DNA of 64,000 bases from Streptomyces zaomyceticus (GCF_014656215.1 NZ_BNBZ01000034.1:1-64000), one strand, 5' to 3'; positions 1 to 8,199 are shown, counted from the first letter of the stretch. Numbers and translations are program-made. The notes: generated by a model from the sequence alone, not told the origin.

Positions 1-257
1 CGGGAGGCTCGGCCGGGAACGGCGGCGGGAGCGGGTGCGGCCGTCGGCTTCGCGACGGCCGGGGCGGGGGCGGGAGCGGCGGCCGGAGCCGGGGCCGCGT
101 CCGGGGCGGTGACCTTCGGCGCGGCCGGGGCGGGCTTGGCGCCGGCGTCGGCGAAGGCCTGCGCGGCGAAGCCGCCGCCGAGGAGCAGCGCGACACCGGT
201 GACGACACCCAGGACCCGGGGGCGGGGGCGGAGGTTCCGCTTGGCGTGGCTGGACAT
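1..257 (-). CDS. Secreted Ala/Pro-rich protein, 5' part only
   Basis: The window edge cuts this gene; only about 85 N-terminal codons are present. The start ATG lies at 257 with a GGGAG ribosome site just upstream. The protein begins with a basic stretch (SSHAKRNLRPRPR), then a hydrophobic segment (VLGVVTGVALLLGG) and an Ala-x-Ala-like region (AAQAFA), which together look like a Sec or Tat-type signal peptide. After it comes a low-complexity stretch rich in Ala, Pro, Lys and Val, typical of linkers in exported or wall-associated Streptomyces proteins. It lies downstream of the histidine kinase gene on the same strand, but a hairpin sits between them, so it may have its own promoter. No catalytic domain is visible; the function is unknown. 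Confidence 0.7.
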   Translation of the reverse strand, partial: MSSHAKRNLRPRPRVLGVVTGVALLLGGGFAAQAFADAGAKPAPAAPKVTAPDAAPAPAAAPAPAPAVAKPTAAPAPAAVPGRAS

Positions 258-285
258 GGGGTTCTCCCGAGGTGGAACGGACACG

Positions 286-326
286 GTCTGGTGGATCTGC
301 TGAAGGGCGCCTTCAACCCACCAGAC
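286..326 (-). terminator. Stem-loop after the histidine kinase gene
   Basis: A perfect 9-bp inverted repeat (GTCTGGTGG at 286-294 and its complement at 318-326) encloses a second one (GAAGG-GCG-CCTTC, 302-314). It begins 6 bases beyond the kinase stop and precedes the next start. There is no T-tract, as is common for Streptomyces terminators. Confidence 0.5.
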
Positions 327-331
327 GTGCG

Positions 332-1537
332 TCACCCCCAGGGGTTGCGACCCGGACCGGGAAAGTTTCCGCCGGACCCCGGCGGCCGGGGACCGGCCGG
401 AAGCCGGACCGTGACGAGAAGACCGCCGGCGGGACGGGGGACGAGGTCGAGGGTGCCGTCGTGGGCGCGGACGACGCTGTGCACGATGGCCAGACCGAGG
501 CCGACACCGGCGTGCTCGTCGGCGCGGACGCGATCCGTTCCGCGCCGGAAGGGTTCGGTGAGGGTCGGGACCAGTTCCGGAGGAAGCGGGAGGCCCGTGT
601 TCTCGACCCGCAGCACGCTCGTGTCGCCGTGCGTCCCGGTGCGGACCGTCACGGTGCCGTCCCCGGGAAGGTTGTGGACGACGGCGTTCTGGACGAGGTT
701 CGTCACCATCCGGAGCAGCAGCTCCGCGGAGCCGTCGACCGGGGCCGCCCCGCCTGTGACGTCGAGGGTGATCCGGCGCCGTTCGGCGAGGGGAAGCAGC
801 GTCTCGGCGGCCTCCTCGGCGAGGAGGGAGAGGTCGACGCCCTCCCGGGTGAAGGTGCCGCGGTCGCCGCGGCTGAGCAGCAGCAGGGCCTCGGTGAGCT
901 CGATCGCCCGGGTGTTGACGGTGTGCAGGCGCTCGATGAGCTCGTCCCGGTCGCGGCTCGGGTCCTCGCGGGCGACGTCGAGGAGGGCCCGTGAGATCGC
1001 CAGCGGGGTGCGCAGTTCGTGGGAGGCGTTCGCGGCGAACCTCTGTTGCTCGGCCACATGGGCCTCCAGTTGCCCGAGCATCGAGTCGAACGCGTCGGAG
1101 AGCTCGCGGAATTCGTCCCGGCGGCCCCGCATCCGGATCCGGTGGGACAGCGACCCGCTCCCGGCCCGCCGCGCCGCGTCCCGGATCCGGGTGAGTGGCG
1201 CGAGCATCCGGCCGGCGAGGATCCAGCCCCCGGCGAGGCCGAACACGAGCAGGAAGGCCATCGCCACGGCCGCGGCGGGGAAGAAGGTGCGCACGAGGAG
1301 GTAGCGGTTGGGCGAGACGCCCAGCAGCCCCTGGGAGTTGTCGGGCACGTAGCGCAGCAGGAACACCCACACCACGGCGAGCAGCAGCGCACCGGCGACG
1401 GCGAGGAACCCGGCGTAGCTGAGGGCGAGCTTCAGCCGGACGCCGGGTCCCGGGCGTCTGTCCACGGGGCCTCGCTCGGAGCTGTCCACGGGGCTCTCCG
1501 CGGCGCTGTCCCTGGAGCTGTCCATGGGTCTATCCAT
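332..1537 (-). CDS. Sensor histidine kinase (CutS-like)
   Basis: Membrane sensor kinase of about 401 residues that should phosphorylate the response regulator encoded just upstream. Two transmembrane segments lie at about residues 35-61 and 86-108, enclosing a short external loop of only 25 residues. A HAMP domain follows, then the H-box SHELRTPLA with the phospho-acceptor His at about 173. The HATPase domain has N-box residues near 280-284 and a GVGLGLA glycine box near 344-350. The chosen ATG (1537) overlaps the regulator stop by 8 bases, indicating translational coupling; reading the frame further upstream would run through the regulator gene. Sequence style (LHTVNTRAIELTEALLLLSR) resembles CutS. 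The small external loop suggests sensing in the membrane. The stimulus is unknown. Confidence 0.9.
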   Translation of the reverse strand: MDRPMDSSRDSAAESPVDSSERGPVDRRPGPGVRLKLALSYAGFLAVAGALLLAVVWVFLLRYVPDNSQGLLGVSPNRYLLVRTFFPAAAVAMAFLLVFGLAGGWILAGRMLAPLTRIRDAARRAGSGSLSHRIRMRGRRDEFRELSDAFDSMLGQLEAHVAEQQRFAANASHELRTPLAISRALLDVAREDPSRDRDELIERLHTVNTRAIELTEALLLLSRGDRGTFTREGVDLSLLAEEAAETLLPLAERRRITLDVTGGAAPVDGSAELLLRMVTNLVQNAVVHNLPGDGTVTVRTGTHGDTSVLRVENTGLPLPPELVPTLTEPFRRGTDRVRADEHAGVGLGLAIVHSVVRAHDGTLDLVPRPAGGLLVTVRLPAGPRPPGSGGNFPGPGRNPWG

Positions 1538-2276
1538 GAGGGGGACCGGGCGGGAGGGCGCCTGCTGCGCCGGTGTCCGTACCCGTACTCGTACCAGCGC
1601 CCGTACCCGCGCCCGTACCCGCGTCGATCCGGTAGCCGACGCCGGGAACCGTGGCGATGATCCACGGTTCGCCGAGCCGTTTGCGCAGGGCGGAGACGGT
1701 GATGCGTACGGCGTTGGTGAGGGGGTCGGCGTTCTCGTCCCAGGCCCGTTCGAGCAGCTCCTCGGCGCTGACGACCCCGCCCTCGGCGGCGACGAGGACC
1801 TCCAGCACGGCGAACTGTTTGCGGGTGAGCGCGACATGGCGCCCGTCGCGGAAGACCTCCCGGCGGAAGGGGTCGACCCGCAGGCCCGCGATCTCGCGGA
1901 CCGGGGGCCGGGCGTACGCGCGTCGGCGGTCGAGCGCCCTCAGCCGCAGGACGAGCTCCCGCAGCTCGAACGGTTTGGTGAGGTAGTCGTCGGCGCCGAG
2001 CTCGAACCCGGAGGCCTTGTCGTCGATCCGGTCGGCGGCGGTGAGCATGAGGATCGGGATGCCGCTGCCGGAGGCGACGATCCACCGGGCGACCTCGTCG
2101 CCGGAGGGGCCTGGGATGTCGCGGTCGAGGACGGCGAGGTCGTAGGAGTGCACGCCGAGCAGTTCCAGGGCGGAGTCGCCGTCGGCGGCGATGTCGGCGG
2201 CGATCGCCTCCAGGCGCAGACCGTCACGGACGGCCTCGGCCAGGTAGGGCTCGTCCTCGACGATCAGTACGCGCAT
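1530..2276 (-). CDS. OmpR-family response regulator (CutR-like)
   Basis: Two-component regulator of 248 residues. The receiver domain has acidic residues at 8-9, the phospho-acceptor Asp at about 51 (LAVLDRD) and the conserved Lys at about 101 (LTKPFE). A winged-helix domain follows at about 125-218 and ends with GVGYRIDAG. The order and wording (AWDENADP, RREVFRDGR) match CutR. Oddly, the C-terminus carries an extra tail of about 28 residues built from Gly-Thr repeats and encoded by a short imperfect DNA repeat (about 1578-1620). This could be slippage-prone sequence added after the normal end of the family. The gene is transcribed with the kinase. Confidence 0.92.
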   Translation of the reverse strand: MRVLIVEDEPYLAEAVRDGLRLEAIAADIAADGDSALELLGVHSYDLAVLDRDIPGPSGDEVARWIVASGSGIPILMLTAADRIDDKASGFELGADDYLTKPFELRELVLRLRALDRRRAYARPPVREIAGLRVDPFRREVFRDGRHVALTRKQFAVLEVLVAAEGGVVSAEELLERAWDENADPLTNAVRITVSALRKRLGEPWIIATVPGVGYRIDAGTGAGTGAGTSTGTDTGAAGALPPGPPHG

Positions 2277-2322
2277 GTGCGCAGCCTAAGCAGCACGGCG
2301 TATCGCCGGCGTATGCGACGCA

Positions 2323-2394
2323 TTCGGCGGATACGGCGGATACGGCGGATACGGCGGATACGGCGGATACGGCGGATACGGCGGATACGGCGCT
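2323..2394. repeat. 9-bp tandem repeat (TACGGCGGA), 8 units
   Basis: Eight consecutive 9-bp units, the first and last slightly diverged, lie between the response regulator start (2276) and the VanZ-like gene end (2478). No gene spans it convincingly. The repeat sits upstream of the two-component promoter, so copy-number change could alter promoter spacing; this is an inference. Confidence 0.85.
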
Positions 2395-2477
2395 TACGGC
2401 GCGAGCGTCGAAGCGGGCGCCACGGGCGACGCGAGACACCCGGCCGTACGACGGCGCGGGCGCACCGGACGCCCGAC

Positions 2478-3182
2478 TCAGCCCGCCGGTGCCGCGGCGG
2501 GGCGGGGCCCGTCGGACGGCTCCTGCGCCGCCGTGCGCCACCAGCGGCGCGACGCCAGCCCGGCCAGCGCGGCGCCGGCGGCGTTGACCAGGACGTCGTC
2601 CACGGAGGACACCCGGTCGAGCCGCAGGACGTACTGCGCGGTCTCGACCAGGACCGAGCAGCCCGCCCCGAGCGCCAGGATCCGCGGCACGGACGCCAGG
2701 GCCGTGAACCTCATCGGGGCGAAGAACCCCACCGCCGCGAAGACCAGCAGATTGCCGACGATCCCGAGCGCCCCCATCGTGACCAGATCCCGCAGCGGGA
2801 CCAGGCTGACCCGGGCGGGGGCGATGCCGGGCGCGGCGCCGGGCATCGTCGTCAGCCACAGGAACGGCACCGTCCCGTGGACCATGCCGACCTCGGCCAG
2901 CGAGAGCCGCCACGCCGACGGGACGCCCGCGGTACGCCGTCGGTACGCCAGGGCCCAGGCCACCAGCACCGCCAACGGCACGGTCACCAGCGTCATGAGC
3001 ACCACACCGTTGAAGGTGTCGAAGCAGCCGTGCCACCGCCCGGCCATGCACGTCGGCGCGGACATCATCAGCGGCCGCCGCACGACGAACAGGGCGCTCG
3101 CCAGGCCGAGGACCGCTGCACAGAGAAGCACGATCGCGCGCGTGCGGCGGGGCGGTGCCGGCAGGGATGCGTTGTCGTTCAT
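2478..3182 (-). CDS. VanZ-like membrane protein
   Basis: Integral membrane protein of about 234 residues with four to five hydrophobic segments and the C-terminal pattern of VanZ-family proteins (SVLVETAQYVLRLDRVSSVDDVLVNAAGAALAG). VanZ relatives confer modest glycopeptide resistance or affect envelope properties, but most chromosomal copies are uncharacterised. The start ATG at 3182 gives MNDNASLPAPPRRTRA followed at once by the first membrane helix. Upstream extension would eat into the divergent promoter region. It lies next to the CutRS-like system and could belong to the same envelope response, though the 9-bp repeat tract separates them. No resistance function should be assumed. Confidence 0.85.
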   Translation of the reverse strand: MNDNASLPAPPRRTRAIVLLCAAVLGLASALFVVRRPLMMSAPTCMAGRWHGCFDTFNGVVLMTLVTVPLAVLVAWALAYRRRTAGVPSAWRLSLAEVGMVHGTVPFLWLTTMPGAAPGIAPARVSLVPLRDLVTMGALGIVGNLLVFAAVGFFAPMRFTALASVPRILALGAGCSVLVETAQYVLRLDRVSSVDDVLVNAAGAALAGLASRRWWRTAAQEPSDGPRPAAAPAG

Positions 3183-3303
3183 GTCCCCATGGGAGACGAC
3201 GGGCGGTTGCGGGGGCGTATGCGATTCTCCATACGCTCGCGATACACGCGGACGGACGGGTATTCCGGTGCGCCGCCCCGCGCGCCCGATTAGCCTCCCC
3301 GGC

Positions 3304-3723
3304 ATGCCCCTTGAGATGAACGACACCGTGCGCGGCCTGCTCGATTCCCCCTACATGGCCGTCCTGGCCACCCTCAACCCCGACGGCGGGCCGCAGAGTT
3401 CGGTGGTCTGGGTCAGCCGTGACGGCGGCGACCTGCTGATCTCCACCACGCGTGGACGGCGCAAGGCGCTGAACATGCTCCGGGATCCGCGCGTCGGCCT
3501 GACCGTCTTCGACCCCGCCGACCCCGACCTGTACGTCGAGATACGCGGCACGGCCACCGTCACCGAGGACACCGGCCGGGCGGTGGCCGTCCGTATCGCC
3601 GAGGAGTACCTCGGACCGGGCGGCGGCAAGGAGTACGAGGAGGCGCCGCCGGAGGAGGTCCGCGTGGTCGCCCGCATCACGCCGGTCAAGATCCTCGGCA
3701 GCGCCACCAGGGCCGCCTCGTGA
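3304..3723 (+). CDS. PPOX-class F420- or flavin-dependent oxidoreductase
   Basis: Small split-barrel protein of 139 residues. The pattern (YMAVLATLNPDGGPQSSVVWVSRDG, then LLISTTRGRRKALNMLRDPRVGLTVFDP) is that of the pyridoxamine-5'-phosphate-oxidase-like family. Actinobacterial members commonly bind F420 and reduce or bind small substrates. The first ATG is at 3304, an alternative at 3316. No good ribosome site precedes either, but TAGCCT lies about 10 bases upstream of the first, which fits a leaderless transcript. It is translationally coupled to the following acetyltransferase (GTGA overlap). The substrate is unknown. Confidence 0.88.
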   Translation: MPLEMNDTVRGLLDSPYMAVLATLNPDGGPQSSVVWVSRDGGDLLISTTRGRRKALNMLRDPRVGLTVFDPADPDLYVEIRGTATVTEDTGRAVAVRIAEEYLGPGGGKEYEEAPPEEVRVVARITPVKILGSATRAAS

Positions 3724-4226
3724 CGGACGGCCTTCCCGACGCGCCCACGGACGTGCTCACCGACAGCCGTGACCGGCGCGTGGTGCTGGAGGAGATCACG
3801 GACGCGAACTGGCGTGACGTCGCCGACGTGGCCCCCGCCGACGACCAGCGCCGGTTCGTCGCCGCCCTCGGCGCCCGCTACCTCCTGCTGTCCCTGCGGG
3901 GCGGGCTCTGGAACTCCCTCGCGGTCCGCGCCGGGAACGAGGTCGTCGGCCACATCATGTGGGCGTACGACGAAGAGGACGGCACCCACTGGATCGGCGG
4001 CATGATCGTCGACGCCGCCGAGCAGGGCAGAGGCGTCGGCCGTGCCGCCCTGCGTGCCCTGACGCGGCACCTCGCCGCGCTCCCCGCCTGCCGGGAGATA
4101 CGGCTCTCCTACCACCCGGAGAACATCCCCGCCGCCCGCCTCTACGCGGACCTCGGATTCGCGCCCACCGGTGACTTCGAGGACGAGGAGGTCGTGGCCG
4201 CGCTGAGCGCCGCCGCCGTCACCTAG
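3720..4226 (+). CDS. GNAT-family N-acetyltransferase
   Basis: Acetyl-CoA-dependent transferase of about 168 residues. The acetyl-CoA-binding motif is visible as EQGRGVGRAAL, preceded by the beta strand IGGMIVDA, and the C-terminal part LSYHPENIPAARLYADLGF is the standard GNAT ending. The GTG start overlaps the stop of the PPOX gene, so the two are co-translated and may act on one small molecule. The acceptor substrate cannot be inferred from the sequence. Confidence 0.87.
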   Translation: MTDGLPDAPTDVLTDSRDRRVVLEEITDANWRDVADVAPADDQRRFVAALGARYLLLSLRGGLWNSLAVRAGNEVVGHIMWAYDEEDGTHWIGGMIVDAAEQGRGVGRAALRALTRHLAALPACREIRLSYHPENIPAARLYADLGFAPTGDFEDEEVVAALSAAAVT

Positions 4227-4232
4227 GTCGTC

Positions 4233-4670
4233 CTAGGTCTCCTCCGTGCTGGAGGTGTAGCGGGCGGCGTACTCCTCGGTGGGCGGGATCGTGGTGATGA
4301 CGTCGACGAGGACGCCGTCCGGGGCGCCGAGGATGAAGTGGCGCTGGCCGAAGTCCTCGGTGCGCAGGGAGAGCAGTTCGGGGAGACCGGCCTCGCCGAT
4401 CAGCCGGCGGTGCTCCGCGTCGACGTCCTCGACCTCGAAGTTGAGCAGCAGACCGCCCCGGGTGGGGACGCGATGTCCCTCGGGCAGGGTCGGGTGGTCG
4501 TGGTCGAGCAGCGCGAGCTCGTAGTGCGGCGCGTCGGGGCGGTGCAGGCTCACGTACCAGTCGGCCTCGAAGGTCGTGGTGAAGCCGAGGTGGCGGGTGT
4601 AGAAGTCGCGAGCCGCGGCGACGTCGCGGGTGCAGATCACGGGGTAGAAGCCGGTGAGTCCGGTCTTCAT
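4233..4670 (-). CDS. VOC/glyoxalase-fold protein
   Basis: Protein of 145 residues with two beta-alpha-beta-beta-beta modules (FYPVICTRDVAAARDFYTRHLGF at the start and a second module beginning LLLNFEVEDVDAEHRRL). This fold serves dioxygenases, glyoxalases and bleomycin-type drug-binding proteins. ATG at 4670 has a good GAGGAG site. It is divergent from a TetR regulator across a 90-bp region with two palindromes, so TetR control is the likely mode. Drug binding or detoxification is possible but not shown. It ends 7 bases from the convergent acetyltransferase. Confidence 0.88.
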   Translation of the reverse strand: MKTGLTGFYPVICTRDVAAARDFYTRHLGFTTTFEADWYVSLHRPDAPHYELALLDHDHPTLPEGHRVPTRGGLLLNFEVEDVDAEHRRLIGEAGLPELLSLRTEDFGQRHFILGAPDGVLVDVITTIPPTEEYAARYTSSTEET

Positions 4671-4709
4671 GGGATGCCTCCTCTGTGTCGGCGCGGACGT
4701 GCGCCCGAT

Positions 4710-4760
4710 TTCACATACCCGGGGTATGCGAACCGTCGGGACTAACATACCTCGGGTATG
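4710..4760. promoter_or_regulatory. Twin palindromic operators, probable TetR binding sites
   Basis: Site 1 is CATACCC-G-GGGTATG at 4714-4728, extended by TTC and GAA to 4710-4732. Site 2 is CATACCT-C-GGGTATG at 4746-4760, with one mismatch. The two are offset by 32 bp, about three helical turns, so dimers would bind one face. Site 2 contains the ATG of the TetR gene itself. Confidence 0.8.
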
Positions 4761-5417
4761 CGAAATGGGAAGGGTGGTGCGGCGGTGCCGGACGGGGCGA
4801 CGGGCGACCGGGCGGAACAGCGGGCGGCGGGCAACCGGGCGGAACAGCGGGAGGCGACCCGGCGGGCGCTCCTCGCGGAAGGACGACGACGGTTCGCCGA
4901 GGACGGCTACCACGGAGTCGTCCTCGCGGAGGTGGCCCGGGCCGCGGGAGTCACCAAGGGCGCCGCCTACCACCACTTCGACAGCAAGGCCGGGCTCTTC
5001 CGGGCGGTGGTCGCCGAGGTCCAGGGGGAGTTGGGGGACCGGGTCGCGGCGGCGGCGGAAGAGGAGACCGACCCCTGGGAGCAGTTCCGCGCCGGATGCC
5101 GGGCCTTTCTGGCGGCCGGCGCGGACCCCGCCGTACGGCGCATCGTGCTGGTCGACGCGCCGACGGTCCTGGGGTGGGAGGAATGGCGGGCCCTGGACGA
5201 GGAGTCCTCGGCACGGCACCTCACGGAGGCGCTGGAGGGCCTGGTGGAGGCCGGAGTCGTCACCGCGCAGCCGGTCGAGCCCCTGGCGCGCCTGCTGTCC
5301 GGGGCGATGAACGAGGCGGCACTGTGGCTGGCCAGGAGCGACGAACCGGAGGCGCTGGAAAGGACGGTGGTCGCGCTGGACGGCCTGCTGGCGGGGATCC
5401 GACGCGAGAAGGAGTGA
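4758..5417 (+). CDS. TetR-family transcriptional regulator
   Basis: Repressor of about 219 residues. The N-terminal helix-turn-helix runs from about residue 33 to 80 (ATRRALLAEGRRRFAEDGY, VARAAGVTKGAAYHHFDSK). The remainder is the helical ligand and dimer domain. The first 30 residues are unusual: basic, with a duplicated DRAEQRAAG/NRAEQRE segment. ATG 4758 lies inside palindrome 2, so either the transcript is leaderless or translation starts later, for example at the GTG near 4785. It probably represses itself and the divergent VOC gene, with a small lipophilic ligand as inducer. Confidence 0.88.
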   Translation: MRNGKGGAAVPDGATGDRAEQRAAGNRAEQREATRRALLAEGRRRFAEDGYHGVVLAEVARAAGVTKGAAYHHFDSKAGLFRAVVAEVQGELGDRVAAAAEEETDPWEQFRAGCRAFLAAGADPAVRRIVLVDAPTVLGWEEWRALDEESSARHLTEALEGLVEAGVVTAQPVEPLARLLSGAMNEAALWLARSDEPEALERTVVALDGLLAGIRREKE

Positions 5418-5724
5418 GCGGGGACGGCGGCAGGAGCGGGGGCGGAGGCGGGAACGGGGGCGGAGGCGGGAACGGGCGCGGGGTGGAGGCGCGAACGGGG
5501 GTCGGTGCGGCTCGGTGGCCCGAGCGCTTCCGCCGGGAAGGTGAACGACCCCGGACCGCTTCCCGCCGGAAACCCGGCCGCGGGTCGTGGGAACACTCCA
5601 AGACCGGCTCATGATCATTGTCGCCGGCGGGGCGACCACGCACGTGAGCGCTCGCGCAGACTGGCAGGGCGCGGGGGCCGGCCGGTCGTCGTGCCCCTGC
5701 TCCGGCGACCCAAGGACTGCCATC
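5418..5724. other. Intergenic stretch with short G-rich repeats
   Basis: The first 80 bases hold two to three imperfect copies of an 18-bp G-rich unit (GGGGGCGGAGGCGGGAAC). No supported gene was found. An open frame continuing the next gene upstream to 5587 exists but lacks family similarity and a ribosome site. AAGGA at 5712-5716 is the ribosome site of fabV. Confidence 0.6.
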
Positions 5725-7011
5725 GTGGACGAGCGTGTTCTCACTCCCCGCAATCGGGGCTTCCTCTTTCTCGACTCCCACCCGGCCGGGTGCGGGCAGC
5801 TGGTGGCCGACATGTGGGAGGCCTGCCCCGAGCCGGTCTCCGCACCGGTCTCTGGGCCGGCCTCCGCACCGTCCTCGGCACCGGCCCCCGCGCCCGCCGA
5901 CGCGGCGGAGGCCGACGGGCCCGTGGCGCTCGTCGTCGGTTCCTCCGCCGGATACGGCCTCGCCGCCACCCTCGCCGGACTCAAGCGCGCCGGCATCCGC
6001 GGGATCGGGGTCTGCTTCGAGAAGGCCCCCACCGCGCGCCGCACCGCGACCGCCGGCTGGTACCGCACCGCAGCCACCGCCGACATCGCCCGGGCCGCCG
6101 GGCGGGACCTGGTCCTCCTCAACGGCGACGCGTTCTCCGACGCGATGAAGGACCAGGTCGCCGACCTCGTCGAGAAGCGCTTCGGCGGCCGGCTGGACTA
6201 CCTGATCTACTCGGTGGCCGCGCCCCGGCGTACCGACCCCGAGACCGGCACCACCTACTCCTCGGTTCTCAAGCCGATCGGCGGGGTGAACCGCACCAGG
6301 ACCCTCGTCTTCGACGACGAGGGCGCTCCGGAGGTCCGCGAGGTCGAGACCGGGCCGGCCGAGGGCGACGACGTGGAGCAGACCGTGGCCGTGATGGGCG
6401 GCGCGGACTGGGAACGCTGGATCGACCACCTCGCCGCGCGGGGAGTGCTCGCCGACGGGTTCACCACCGCCGCGCTGTCGTACATCGGCTCGTCGCTGAC
6501 GGCGGCGATCTACCGGCAGGGCACCATCGGCGCGGCCAAGGCCCATCTGGAGGCCACCGCCCGCACCCTGGACGAGCGGCTCGCCAGGACGGTCGGCGGA
6601 CGGGCCGTGACCTCCGTCAACGGCGCCGCCGTCACCCAGTCCTCCACCGCGATCCCCGGCATCGCCCTCTACACCGGGCTGCTCCGCGGTGTCCTCGGCG
6701 AGGGCCTGGTCCCGCCGATCCACCAGCTCGCCGCCCTGTGGGACCAGCTCACCGGCGTCGCCCCGCTCGCCCTGGACGACGAGGGCCGGGTCCGGCTGGA
6801 CACCTTCGAGCTGACCGACGACGTCCAGGCGGCCGTCGCCGAACGCTGGGAGGCCGCCACCACGGAGACCGTCGCCGACCTGGCCGACCTCGACTGGTTC
6901 CGTGCCGAGGTCCGGCGCCTCTACGGGTTCTCCGTGCCCGGCGTCGACTACACCGCCCCGGTCGCCACCGACGTCCCCTGGCCGGACCACACCGTGGATT
7001 CCGCCCGCTGA
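5725..7011 (+). CDS. fabV: Trans-2-enoyl-CoA/ACP reductase, FabV type
   Basis: NADH-dependent enoyl reductase, last step of fatty-acid elongation or of crotonyl-CoA reduction, about 428 residues. The start GTG follows AAGGA by 8 bases and gives VDERVLTPRNRGFLFLDSHP, matching the family N-terminus. The cofactor motif VVGSSAGYGLA is near 70-80. YSVAAPRR and YSSVLKPIG are the usual substrate region. The catalytic Y-x8-K is Y263 and K272 (YRQGTIGAAK). It is longer than the usual 400 residues because of an Ala/Pro/Ser-rich insert at about 37-64, between the N-terminal strand and the Rossmann core. FabV is often triclosan-tolerant; that is family knowledge, not seen here. It stands alone, so it is not part of a fab operon. 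Confidence 0.9.
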   Translation: MDERVLTPRNRGFLFLDSHPAGCGQLVADMWEACPEPVSAPVSGPASAPSSAPAPAPADAAEADGPVALVVGSSAGYGLAATLAGLKRAGIRGIGVCFEKAPTARRTATAGWYRTAATADIARAAGRDLVLLNGDAFSDAMKDQVADLVEKRFGGRLDYLIYSVAAPRRTDPETGTTYSSVLKPIGGVNRTRTLVFDDEGAPEVREVETGPAEGDDVEQTVAVMGGADWERWIDHLAARGVLADGFTTAALSYIGSSLTAAIYRQGTIGAAKAHLEATARTLDERLARTVGGRAVTSVNGAAVTQSSTAIPGIALYTGLLRGVLGEGLVPPIHQLAALWDQLTGVAPLALDDEGRVRLDTFELTDDVQAAVAERWEAATTETVADLADLDWFRAEVRRLYGFSVPGVDYTAPVATDVPWPDHTVDSAR

Positions 7012-7176
7012 TCGTCCCCGGGCGCCCGTCTCCCCGGGCGTCCTTCTCCAGGGATTCCGCCCGTGGATCCCGCCCGTCGCCCCCGGCGCCACGCCGGTCG
7101 CGAACCCTGTGGCAAATGGCTTCGCGCCGCTGCATTCTGACCGGCGTCGTAACGATCGGATCGGGGGAATCGAGAG

Positions 7177-8199
7177 ATGTGGTCGGTGGTGTCGTCGGGG
7201 GAACTGCCCCGGGGGGAGCGGTTCGAGTGGTTCGCGGACATGATCTCGCGGGAGGTGATGCCCACCATGCTCACCAGCGAGCGGCCCGCCGAGTTCTCGG
7301 CCGAGGCGGCGCTCCTCGATCTGGGGGAGCTCCAGGTGTCCAAGGTCGCCTACTCGCCGCTGCGTTCGCGGCGCACACCCGCGCTGATCCGGCGGGGTGA
7401 CCCCGAGCAGTACCAGCTGGGGCTGGTGACCAAGGGGGCGATGACCCTGGTCCAGAACGGGAACAGCTGCGAGGCGGAGACCGGGGACCTGGTCTTCTGG
7501 GACACCTCGCGGCCCTCGGACGCCCGGTACGTCTCCGACGGCGATCCCGGGCAGCTGGTGATCCTGCAACTGCCCCGTGACGTCCTGCCGGTTCGGGCGA
7601 GCCACCTCGACGGGCTGCTCGCCCGGCGCATGCCGGGAGGCAGCGGGGTGGCGGCGGTCCTCGTCGCCTTCCTGCGCTCGCTCGTCGCGCACGGCGGCGA
7701 GTGCGCGCCGGACGAGCTGCGCCGGCTGGGGGCCACCGCGATCGATCTCGCGGCGGCCTGCCTCGCGCAGCACACGGACACGGAGGAGCGGCTCCCCGCC
7801 GAGGTGCGGGCGCGGGCGCTGCTCCGCCGGATCCATGTCTTCATCGAGTACAACCTCGGCGACCCGGAACTGACGCCCGTCGCCGTGGCGGCCCACCACA
7901 ACCTGTCGGTGCGTTCGCTCCACCAGCTCTTCTCGGGGGAGGGCGAGACCGTGCAGGCCCGTATCCGGCGCCGGCGGCTCGAACGGTGTCGCGAGGATCT
8001 GCGGAGACCCGAGTTCCTCACGTGGCCGGTGGGGGCGATCGCCGAGCGGTGGGGTTTCAGCGGTCCGGCGGTGTTCAGCCGCTCCTTCCGGCAGGCGTAC
8101 GGGGTGAGCCCCACCGAGTTCCGCGCGCGGGCGCCCCGGAACCCGCGGGACGGTGCGCCGAGCGTCAAGGAAACGCGCACCGGGCGCACAGCCTGCTGA
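7177..8199 (+). CDS. AraC-family transcriptional regulator
   Basis: Regulator of about 340 residues. The N-terminal half is a cupin-like sensing domain of the AraC-binding-like type (YQLGLVTKGAMTLVQNG, GDLVFWDTSRP). The C-terminal 100 residues carry two helix-turn-helix motifs (VAAHHNLSVRSLHQLF and IAERWGFSGPAVFSRSFRQAYGVSPTEFR). ATG 7177 has a weak G-rich ribosome site. The first half resembles the oxygen- and stress-linked 'AraC-like ligand binding' group common in Streptomyces. No ligand or target is evident; the neighbouring fabV is a possible but unproved target. Confidence 0.9.
   Translation: MWSVVSSGELPRGERFEWFADMISREVMPTMLTSERPAEFSAEAALLDLGELQVSKVAYSPLRSRRTPALIRRGDPEQYQLGLVTKGAMTLVQNGNSCEAETGDLVFWDTSRPSDARYVSDGDPGQLVILQLPRDVLPVRASHLDGLLARRMPGGSGVAAVLVAFLRSLVAHGGECAPDELRRLGATAIDLAAACLAQHTDTEERLPAEVRARALLRRIHVFIEYNLGDPELTPVAVAAHHNLSVRSLHQLFSGEGETVQARIRRRRLERCREDLRRPEFLTWPVGAIAERWGFSGPAVFSRSFRQAYGVSPTEFRARAPRNPRDGAPSVKETRTGRTAC

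Noticed and set aside
2478..3182. Glycopeptide-resistance cluster (VanZ next to a two-component system)
   Set aside because: No vanH, vanA or vanX is present and the two-component genes look like CutRS rather than VanRS.
4671..6122. N-terminal extension of the VOC gene to 6122
   Set aside because: It would cross the TetR gene and its operators in antisense; the ATG at 4670 has a strong ribosome site and matches the family start.
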